A stretch of 64,000 nucleotides of DNA from Planctomycetota bacterium (GTDB lineage: Bacteria > Planctomycetota > UBA11346), in assembly GCA_014193115.1 (NCBI GenBank), contig BJHQ01000016.1, forward strand, positions 52,560 to 116,559, read 5' to 3'. The notes under the pieces were generated by a model. It had not been told where the DNA came from. It did no database searches and worked only from the letters and a program-made list of their open reading frames with translations. The stretch's first letter is position 1; the number at the start of each line of letters is the position of its first letter. This document shows, one piece after another, positions 51,695 through 58,573 of this stretch. Made by a program: the position numbers and the translations under genes.

Positions 51695-52948
51695 GTGAAT
51701 CTCTTCCACCTGCTGTCCGCGGCTTTTTCCAGCCTGAACCACCACAAGCTGCGATCGGGCCTGACCGTGCTCGGCATGGTTTTCGGCGTCGGCGCAGTGG
51801 TGGCGATGCTGGCGATCGGCGAAGGCGCCCGGGTCCAGGCCCTGGCCGCGATCCAGGACATGGGCCTCGACAACGTCCTGGTCGAAAGCCGCCGGCCGAC
51901 CACCGTCGCCGCATCGAACAGCGGGAAGAAATCCTTCATCCAACGCTATGGCCTGAACAGCGCCGATGTCACCAAGTTGACCACCCTGATCCCCGCGGTG
52001 CGCGATGCCGTGGTCGCCCGGACCATCCGCCAACCAGTCTACTCCCAGGGCAAGCGGATCGAGGCAGTGGTCACCGCCACCGTCCCGGCGTGGAGCGACA
52101 CCGCCAACCTGCTTCCCAATCGCGGCCGATTCCTGAACACAAACGATCTGGATCTCCACCAACCGGTGGCGGTGCTCGGCGCCGCCATCGCCCGCGAGCT
52201 GGTCCGGCTGGCCGATCCGATCGGAGCCCAGGTCCAGCTCGGCCGGAAGTGGTTCACGGTGGTCGGCGTGCTGCGCTCCGGCGCATCTGACCGCACCATT
52301 TTCATTCCCGAAACGACCGCCCGGGCCCGCTTCGGTATCGTCCAGATCAGCCGCGAATCCGGCGGAGTCCAGGCCACCGCCTGCGAATACGACCAGGTGG
52401 TGCTGCGCTGCCGGCCAGGGTCCGATGTCGCTGGAGCTGGCTTGCTGGCGCGCCGGATCCTCGACGCCGGCCCCAACGGCTTCGACCCAGACCAGCCGCG
52501 GGCCGACGCCGCGGTGACGGTCCCGCTGGAACTGCTGCTCAGCAAGCAGCGCACCCAGCGGGTGTTCACCGTGGTCATGGCCTCGATCGCCTCGATCAGC
52601 CTGATCGTCGGCGGCATCGGCATCATGAACATCATGCTCGCGACGGTGCTGGAACGGACCCGCGAGATCGGCATCCGCCGCGCCGTCGGCGCCCGCCGCC
52701 GCGACATCCTCGCCCAATTCCTGGTCGAAGCCCTGGCGCTGTGCCTGCTCGGCGGCGCGGTCGGCGTCGCCGCCGGCTGGATCGGAGCCGAAAGCGTCGC
52801 AGTGCTCGCTGGCTGGCCGGTCGAAGTCACCATCTGGTCGGTGCTGCTGTCAGCCGGGATCTGCCTGCTGGTCGGCGTGGTCTTCGGCCTCTACCCCGCC
52901 GCCCGCGCCGCCCGGCTCACCCCGGTGGAAGCGCTGCGAGCAGGGTAA
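51695..52948 (+). CDS. MacB-type ABC transporter permease (FtsX domain)
   Basis: This is a 417-residue permease. An N-terminal transmembrane helix (SAAFSSLNHHKLRSGLTVLGMVFGVGAVVAMLAIGEGA) is followed by a periplasmic MacB domain (~70-290). The FtsX domain has three further helices (FTVVMASIASISLIVGGIGIMNIMLATVLERTREIGIRRAVGARR, then two C-terminal ones), ending YPAARAARLTPVEALRAG. GTG 51695 has GAGAGG upstream; GTG 51671 is the other in-frame option. With the TolC, membrane-fusion and ATPase genes it completes a MacAB-TolC-like exporter. The substrate is unknown. Confidence 0.92.
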   Translation: MNLFHLLSAAFSSLNHHKLRSGLTVLGMVFGVGAVVAMLAIGEGARVQALAAIQDMGLDNVLVESRRPTTVAASNSGKKSFIQRYGLNSADVTKLTTLIPAVRDAVVARTIRQPVYSQGKRIEAVVTATVPAWSDTANLLPNRGRFLNTNDLDLHQPVAVLGAAIARELVRLADPIGAQVQLGRKWFTVVGVLRSGASDRTIFIPETTARARFGIVQISRESGGVQATACEYDQVVLRCRPGSDVAGAGLLARRILDAGPNGFDPDQPRADAAVTVPLELLLSKQRTQRVFTVVMASIASISLIVGGIGIMNIMLATVLERTREIGIRRAVGARRRDILAQFLVEALALCLLGGAVGVAAGWIGAESVAVLAGWPVEVTIWSVLLSAGICLLVGVVFGLYPAARAARLTPVEALRAG

Positions 52949-52987
52949 ATGATGCGCCAAGGGCTCGCGCAACAACCCGCGCGTTTC

Positions 52988-53116
52988 GGAGCGGCGATGC
53001 CCTCATCGCCGGCGCGACACGGGTTCCGTTGGCAGCCTGGTCAGATCGTGATCGCAGGTGAGGATTCTAGGATCGTTCCGCGACCCTAAGCAAATCCGGC
53101 GATGAGGGCATCGCCG
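52988..53116. repeat. Family E GGAG-headed palindrome pair
   Basis: At 52988 GGAG is followed by CGGCGATG-CCC-TCATCGCCG. At 53097-53116 the inverted copy reads CGGCGATGAGGGCATCGCCG. The pair is built like families A-C, with a GGAG head plus a GC-rich hairpin, but the stem sequence differs. Confidence 0.8.
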
Positions 53117-53150
53117 CACCGGATCCGTGCAAGGAAATCCTGCGCGAGAC

Positions 53151-53322
53151 CCAAGACGCCAAGACATAAGGTCCTGGCGGCCTCTCGACGCTACCCAGGC
53201 AGCCGCGCTGCTCGGGCTGCCGATCCCAACCACAGGTCGCGAGCTGCCGATCCTGCTGCACTGACTTCTGGCGCCTCAGCGCCTTGGCGCCCTAGCGCCT
53301 TGGCGCCTTGGCAGTTCCCGCA
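53151..53322. repeat. Family D repeat copies upstream of mutS
   Basis: CCAAGACGCCAAGACATAAG at 53151-53170 matches the dispersed family D repeat. At 53268-53322 an inverted form appears with repeated GCCTTGGCGCC segments. Both lie in the gap before mutS. Confidence 0.6.
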
Positions 53323-53346
53323 CGCTTGGCTGCCCGGAGATCGCCT

Positions 53347-56343
53347 GTGGCCAAGGCCGCCAATCCCCTCGACACGCCGATGATGCGGCAGTACCTGGAG
53401 GCCAAGGCGGCCCGGCCTGGGTGTGTGCTGTTGATGCGGATGGGGGATTTTTATGAGGCTTTTCTTGAAGATGCCCAGGAGCTGTCGCGGATTTGCGGTC
53501 TGGCTCTGACCAGTCGCAACAAGGAGGATCCCCAGCCCATCGCCATGGCCGGGATGCCGCATCACAGCCTGAAGACGCACCTGCCCAAGCTGCTCGCGGC
53601 GGGGAAGCAGGTCGCGGTGATGGATCAGCTGGAGGATCCCGCCCAGGCCAAGGGGCTGGTGCGTCGTGGACTGACCCGGGTGGTCAGCGCCGGCACTTTG
53701 ATCGACGAAGATGCCCTCGACGCCGGCAGCGCCAATTTCCTGGTGGCGGTCACCGGACTGGCGCCGGAGCGGGGCAGCGTCGGGGTCGCTGCGCTCGACC
53801 TGTCCACCGGCCGGTTCACCGTCGAAGAGGCTGCTTCCAGCCAGGCATTATCCTTGGCCCTGTCACGCCTGGCTCCGGCCGAGCTGCTCCTGCCCGAGGA
53901 CCTGCGCCGCGATGAACGCACCCCGGCCCGGTTGATCGAGCTCGGCGCTGGACCGCCGCTGCCGGTGCAGGGATTTCCCGCCTATGCCTGGAAACCCGCT
54001 GACGCCCGCCGGCATCTGTGCGATCGGCTGCGGGTCGCTGGCCTGGAAGGCTTCGGCATCGGCGGCGACGACGACCATCTCGCTTCCGCCGCGGCGGCGG
54101 CGCTGCGCTACGCCGAATCAGCGGCTGCGCCTCATGCCGCGTCGGCTCCGCGGGCCGAGGCTCCGGCTGGAGAAAACCCTGAAAACCATGCTGGAACCAG
54201 CGGTCGCAGCGGCCTCGGTCATCTCCGCACCCTGGTCCGGCTGCGCAGCGACCGCCACCTGGTGATCGACGCGACCTGTCGGGCGAATCTCGAATTGCTG
54301 CGCTCGGCCCGCGACGGTACCCGCCGCGGCAGCCTGCTCGCGGCCATCGACCGCACCCGCACCGCACCCGGCGCGCGTCTGCTCGCCGATTGGCTGGGCC
54401 GCCCGCTGGGCGAGGTTGCCGCCATCGCCGAACGCCAGGATGCCATTGCCGCATTGAGCTCGGCAGATGCGTTGCGCGGCGAGGTGCGCCAACGCCTGGC
54501 CGAGGTCTACGATGTCGAACGGCTGCTCGCCCGCATCGCCACCGGCCGCTGCCATGCCCGCGACCTGGTGCATCTCGCCAATTCGCTGGCGGCGGCCCGC
54601 AACATTGGCGAATTGCTCGTGAAATCCCTGGGAGAGGCGAGCCCCAGCTCGCCTTGGACCGGCGAGCAGCGACACGACGAGGATCCGGCGGCGATCGGCT
54701 CCCTGGGAGAGGCGAGCCCCAGCTCGCCATGGACCGGCGAGCAGAAACACCCAGCCAACGCAGGCGCGAACGTCCGAACGAATCTATCGGTTGAATCGCC
54801 CAGCAGTGATCAAGACGTTCAACCAGGCGAGCTGGGGCTCGCCTCTCCCAAGGCTACCTCTTCCAAGCCGCCCATCCTGCTGATCGATGCGGCCCGTTCC
54901 TGCGATCCAGCAGCTCATCTGGTGGCGGACATCCAGCGCACGCTGGTCGACGATCCGCCCCTGGCGATCAGCGAAGGCGGCATGGTCCGCGACGGCGTCG
55001 ATCCGGCCCTGGACGAGCTGCGCGCCATCGGCCGCGACTCGGGTCCGTGGATGGCGGCGTATGAGGCCCGGGAACTGGAGCGGGCGAAAGGCGAGACCGG
55101 ACTCGACCGGCTGAAGGTCGGGTTCAACGGCATCCACGGCTATTACATCGAAGTCGCGAAAAGCCGCTCCGAACAGGTGCCAAAACACTTCATCCGCAAG
55201 CAGACCCTGGTCAACGCCGAGCGCTATTACACGCCGGAACTCAAGGAATTCGAAGATCGCGCCCTGACCGCCGGCGACCGCGCCAAGACCCTGGAGCTGG
55301 CCCATCTCCAGCGCCTGCGCCAGGCGGCCGAGGATCGCATCCTGGAGTTGCAGCGCTGCGCCCAGGCCCTGGCGGTGATCGATGTCTGCTCCGGCCTGGC
55401 CGATCTGGCCCGGCATGAGGGCTGGTGCCGCCCCGTGGTCGACGACAGCCACGCGCTGGTCATCACCGCCGGCCGCCATCCGGTGGTCGAAGGCGCCATC
55501 GGCCGGTCGCGGTTCGTGGCCAACAACACGGATCTCGATGCCGGCGAGGCGGATCCCTCAGATAGTCGTGGTCGCCTGGCGGTAATCACCGGTCCCAACA
55601 TGGCGGGCAAATCCACCTACATCAGGCAGGTGGCGGTAGTCGCCTTGCTCGCCCACACCGGTTCCTGCGTGCCGGCGACGGCGGCGCGGATCGGCCTGAT
55701 CGACCGCATCTTCACCCGGGTCGGCGCCGGGGACGAACTCGCCCATGGGCGCAGCACCTTCATGGTCGAGATGGCCGAGACCGCCGCGATCCTCAACCAC
55801 GCCAGCCGGCGCAGCCTGGTGGTGCTCGACGAGGTCGGACGCGGAACGTCGACGTTCGATGGCCTGTCGCTGGCCTGGGCGATCACCGAGCATCTCCACG
55901 ATCGCTGTCGCTGCCGCGCCCTGTTCGCGACCCATTACCACGAACTGGCTGACCTCGCCCATGATCGACCAGGCATCCGCAACCTGACCGTGGCGGTGGC
56001 CGAACAGGACGACGACGTGGCTTTTCTGCATCGCATCGAAGCCGGCGTCGCGGCGAAAAGTTACGGCATCCACGTCGCCCGCCTGGCCGGCGTTCCGCGC
56101 AGTGTCGTCGCCCGGGCCAAGACCGTGCTCGCCACCCTCGAACAACTCAATGTCACCCTCGAAGAGCAGGAACGCCCGGCCCGGCGCGCCGCCGAGCAGG
56201 CCGGCCCGGTCCAGCTCACGTTGTTCCAGCTCGCCGAGAGCCCGACCCTGAGCCGGCTGAAAACTTTAGATCTGGATCAGCTCAACCCGCGCCAGGCGCA
56301 GGATTTGCTCTACGAGTTGCAGGCCGCAGCCAAGCGCGAATGA
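53347..56343 (+). CDS. mutS: DNA mismatch repair protein MutS with in-frame repeat insertions
   Basis: This is a 998-residue MutS, longer than the usual ~850. The mismatch-binding domain has MGDFYEAFLEDA with the Phe-x-Glu motif. The ATPase has GPNMAGKST, ELAHGRSTFMVEMAET, LVVLDEVGRGTSTFDG and ATHYHEL. Two insertions account for the extra length. One is an Ala/Pro-rich stretch near residues 255-285. The other is a 73-residue segment at ~428-501 in the core domain, which is pure family C repeat DNA. The segment lies between LVHLANSLAAARNIGELL and HLVADIQRTLVDDPPL, where other MutS proteins have a short helical connection. GTG 53347 is chosen. All catalytic motifs are intact, so the protein is probably functional. 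Confidence 0.95.
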   Translation: MAKAANPLDTPMMRQYLEAKAARPGCVLLMRMGDFYEAFLEDAQELSRICGLALTSRNKEDPQPIAMAGMPHHSLKTHLPKLLAAGKQVAVMDQLEDPAQAKGLVRRGLTRVVSAGTLIDEDALDAGSANFLVAVTGLAPERGSVGVAALDLSTGRFTVEEAASSQALSLALSRLAPAELLLPEDLRRDERTPARLIELGAGPPLPVQGFPAYAWKPADARRHLCDRLRVAGLEGFGIGGDDDHLASAAAAALRYAESAAAPHAASAPRAEAPAGENPENHAGTSGRSGLGHLRTLVRLRSDRHLVIDATCRANLELLRSARDGTRRGSLLAAIDRTRTAPGARLLADWLGRPLGEVAAIAERQDAIAALSSADALRGEVRQRLAEVYDVERLLARIATGRCHARDLVHLANSLAAARNIGELLVKSLGEASPSSPWTGEQRHDEDPAAIGSLGEASPSSPWTGEQKHPANAGANVRTNLSVESPSSDQDVQPGELGLASPKATSSKPPILLIDAARSCDPAAHLVADIQRTLVDDPPLAISEGGMVRDGVDPALDELRAIGRDSGPWMAAYEARELERAKGETGLDRLKVGFNGIHGYYIEVAKSRSEQVPKHFIRKQTLVNAERYYTPELKEFEDRALTAGDRAKTLELAHLQRLRQAAEDRILELQRCAQALAVIDVCSGLADLARHEGWCRPVVDDSHALVITAGRHPVVEGAIGRSRFVANNTDLDAGEADPSDSRGRLAVITGPNMAGKSTYIRQVAVVALLAHTGSCVPATAARIGLIDRIFTRVGAGDELAHGRSTFMVEMAETAAILNHASRRSLVVLDEVGRGTSTFDGLSLAWAITEHLHDRCRCRALFATHYHELADLAHDRPGIRNLTVAVAEQDDDVAFLHRIEAGVAAKSYGIHVARLAGVPRSVVARAKTVLATLEQLNVTLEEQERPARRAAEQAGPVQLTLFQLAESPTLSRLKTLDLDQLNPRQAQDLLYELQAAAKRE
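54631..54849. repeat. Family C palindromes inserted in frame within mutS
   Basis: GGAGAGGCGAGC-CCCA-GCTCGCC-type copies start at 54631 and 54706, exactly 75 bases (25 codons) apart, with a shared TGGACCGGCGAGCAG linker. A third copy in opposite orientation lies at 54826-54849. All keep the reading frame and encode GEASPSSPWTGEQ twice and GELGLASP once. The stem sequence is related to family A (GAGC/GCTC core) but has AGGCG in place of CGCCG. Confidence 0.95.
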
Positions 56344-56376
56344 CCGCCAGTCAGCAGCGCCGCAGCGTGCAGCGCC

Positions 56377-57198
56377 TCAGCGTGCTGCCGGCATCAGGAT
56401 CAAGCGCTGGCCGCTGTTATCGATGATGAGTTCGCCAGTGGTTGCCGAACCGCCCGAATCGGCCGCTCCTGCCGAACCGGCCACGGCTGGCACCTCGATG
56501 CCGACGGTACGGACGCGGCGGTCACCGGTCAGCGCCGTGATCTGTACCACCAGGCGGCCACCGCGGGCAGAATCGACCAGACGGTACGCGCCTCGCACCT
56601 GCACCGCAGCACCTTGAGCAACTTCGGGAAAAGTCCCGGCAGCTTGGGTCACTTCCACCAGTCCTTCACTGGTGACCAGGCAGGCGATGCCCCCGAACTG
56701 GCCGTGCTGAGTCAGCGTGAGCACCAGATTGAGCCGGTCGGGGATCTCGGTGGCCGCTCGCAGGTCCCAGGCCACCGCTACCGGCGCCACCGGCTTCCCC
56801 ATGCGCGGCACCGGTGCTGTCCCGGTGATCGGGACGAAGACGGTGGCGGCGGTCGAGGCGGAACCGCCGGAAGCGATGTCGGTGGGAACTGACATCGCAC
56901 CACCGGCGGATTTGTTTTCAACGGAAGTCAGAGCGGATGGTGCCGGTGGCGGTGTGGGTTCCGCAGCCGCCGCGATGGCGCTTTGTGCCGGTGGCGGAGC
57001 GGGTCCCGCCGCAGCCGCGGTGGCGCTCACCGCATGGCTGGTTGCTTGAGCCTGGCCTGCTGACCCGGAGGAGGGCACGGGAACCGGGACCAACGTGGCG
57101 CGGATCAGCCACCAAGCGAGGCCAGCGCAAATAATGACCGCCAGCAGGACGACTGGATCGTCGAGGGTCTGGCGGCGTTCCGGACTCCGGCGGTGCAC
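56377..57198 (-). CDS. Uncharacterised single-pass membrane protein, Ala/Pro-rich
   Basis: This 273-residue protein was not recognised. After a short basic N-terminus (MHRRSPERRQTL), one transmembrane helix spans ~14-33 (DPVVLLAVIICAGLAWWLI). An Ala/Pro/Ser-rich linker (~35-120, with PAPPPAQSA and PTPPPAPSA repeats) leads to a small beta-rich C-terminal domain (~140-273). The C-terminal domain should face the periplasm. The layout resembles anchored linker-plus-domain proteins such as pilus or division accessories, but no family was identified. The first six bases overlap a HEAT-like gene on the other strand. Confidence 0.6.
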   Translation of the reverse strand: MHRRSPERRQTLDDPVVLLAVIICAGLAWWLIRATLVPVPVPSSGSAGQAQATSHAVSATAAAAGPAPPPAQSAIAAAAEPTPPPAPSALTSVENKSAGGAMSVPTDIASGGSASTAATVFVPITGTAPVPRMGKPVAPVAVAWDLRAATEIPDRLNLVLTLTQHGQFGGIACLVTSEGLVEVTQAAGTFPEVAQGAAVQVRGAYRLVDSARGGRLVVQITALTGDRRVRTVGIEVPAVAGSAGAADSGGSATTGELIIDNSGQRLILMPAAR

Positions 57199-57468
57199 GC
57201 AGCCCTACGTGCAGCGTTGCATGATCCGGCCATGACCGTCCGCCTGCATGCGCTGAACGGCATCGTGGCCTACCGCCAGTGGGAGCTCTACGACGATCTT
57301 CCGGCGCTGATCTCTGATCCCAGCGGCGGCATCCGGCTGAACCTGCTCACAGGACTGGAATCCTTGAGCCATCCGGCGTTGGCCGATCTGCTCCTGATCG
57401 CTCAGGCCGATCCCAAAGCGTACATCCGGGCCTGGGCTCGGCGGCGGATCGGCACCACGGCCGGCTGA
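57193..57468 (+). CDS. Short HEAT-repeat protein
   Basis: This is a 91-residue protein with two to three HEAT-like helix pairs: VHAALRAALHDPAMTVRLHALNGIVAYRQWELYDDLPALISDPSGGIRLNLLTGLES and a following ADLLLIAQADPKAYIRAWARRRIG. GTG 57193 is the only plausible start. The frame stays open upstream to 57064 and still reads like a HEAT helix (WIVEGLAAFRTPA), so the gene may be a truncated remnant or start at a non-standard codon. It overlaps the divergent membrane protein gene by six bases. Confidence 0.5.
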   Translation: MHAALRAALHDPAMTVRLHALNGIVAYRQWELYDDLPALISDPSGGIRLNLLTGLESLSHPALADLLLIAQADPKAYIRAWARRRIGTTAG

Positions 57469-57497
57469 CTCGCTCGTTTCCGCTCCACTGAAAAAGC

Positions 57498-58409
57498 TCA
57501 GGCCAGGCCGCGGGCTTTTTCCTCGGCCAGGCGACGGGCGAAATCCGCCAGGCGCGGCGGCACGATGCCCTGGCGCGGACGGGTGGGCGTGAACGTGAAC
57601 CGTTCGCGGCCAAGTCCGCGCAACACTGCCAATTCGACCGGACTGTGCACGTCGCCGTCCCGGCCGCTGCGGTCGAAACGCATCGGCTCGCGCAACAGGA
57701 TCGGCGGGTTGGTGATGAACCGCGGCCGGCGCAGAGGATTCGCGCTTGAGGCGTGCAGAATGTATGGATGCATCAGATAAACATCACCGGCTGATCCGGT
57801 GGCCTCGCGGAAATCGCGGCATTGGCCCACCAGTTCGTGCAGCGGAAAGCCCGGGCCGTGCTCGGGTTGTTCATGGGCCAGGGGGTTGACCCCCTCCGGA
57901 TGCTCAGCGAGGAACCGCGCCATCACACCCACCGAGTCGGCGGCGAGATAGGTCGGGCCGCCGCGATGGACGACATCGTTCCACAGGATGATGGTCAGCA
58001 GGCCCTGCTCCGGACTATCGAGGAAATGCAGGAAAAAATCGCCGTCTTTATGCCAACCGCCAGCCTCGGCCGTGGCCGGTTGCCAACGATCGGCCTCGAG
58101 AGCGAAATTGGCGATGAATGCATCGCTCCAGGTCAGCGGATGCTGCACCCGGTCTTCGCCGCCGCACAGTTGGCAGATCGCCGCATAGGCCCGCGGCGCG
58201 GCCTCACGCACGTCGCACTGGTTGGCGCCAGGCATGTGGACCTTGGTCTCGCGCCAGGTCGCCGGATCGGCCGGATCGTAGCCCAGCCGCACCCACGCCC
58301 GCTCAACCCAGTCCTTGGCGAATGCCTGGTCGAGGGCTCCGGGAACCTTGACGAACCCGAACTGGATGAAGTGGTCTAACTGTTCCTGGCTCAGGGGCTG
58401 ATGCTCAAG
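57498..58409 (-). CDS. Phytanoyl-CoA dioxygenase (PhyH) family protein
   Basis: This is a 303-residue Fe(II)/2-oxoglutarate oxygenase. GGWHKDGDFFLHFLDS holds the HxD iron ligands (HKD), and GDVYLMHPYILHASSANPLRRPRFI holds the distal His and the Arg for 2-oxoglutarate. GTG 58409 is preceded by AAAGGA nine bases upstream, while longer in-frame starts lack one. It differs from the 6237-7166 PhyH in length and motifs. The upstream neighbour is the multidomain glycosidase gene, 164 bases away on the same strand. The substrate is unknown. Confidence 0.87.
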   Translation of the reverse strand, partial: LEHQPLSQEQLDHFIQFGFVKVPGALDQAFAKDWVERAWVRLGYDPADPATWRETKVHMPGANQCDVREAAPRAYAAICQLCGGEDRVQHPLTWSDAFIANFALEADRWQPATAEAGGWHKDGDFFLHFLDSPEQGLLTIILWNDVVHRGGPTYLAADSVGVMARFLAEHPEGVNPLAHEQPEHGPGFPLHELVGQCRDFREATGSAGDVYLMHPYILHASSANPLRRPRFITNPPILLREPMRFDRSGRDGDVHSPVELAVLRGLGRERFTFTPTRPRQGIVPPRLADFARRLAEEKARGLA

Positions 58410-58573
58410 CACGATGACGGTTCCTTTGGCGTTGCCACGGTGACCGGGCTCGGATGGCCGGACCCCGGTCATTGCATGGCTTGGCGCATGAGTTCAACCG
58501 CGTCGATCGCGGGCCGCCGGACAGGCGCTCCATTGGCCTTCTGAACGCGACCGGGGAGTGGTGCTCCCGCTGA

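Larger units (their letters stand above)
52949..53346. other. Gap between the exporter and mutS with mixed repeats
   Basis: This 398-base gap has no gene. It holds the family E inverted pair (52988-53116), family D copies (53151-53170 and 53268-53322), and a GCCTTGGCGCC-type tandem that reaches within 25 bases of the mutS start. No recognisable promoter was found. Confidence 0.7.
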
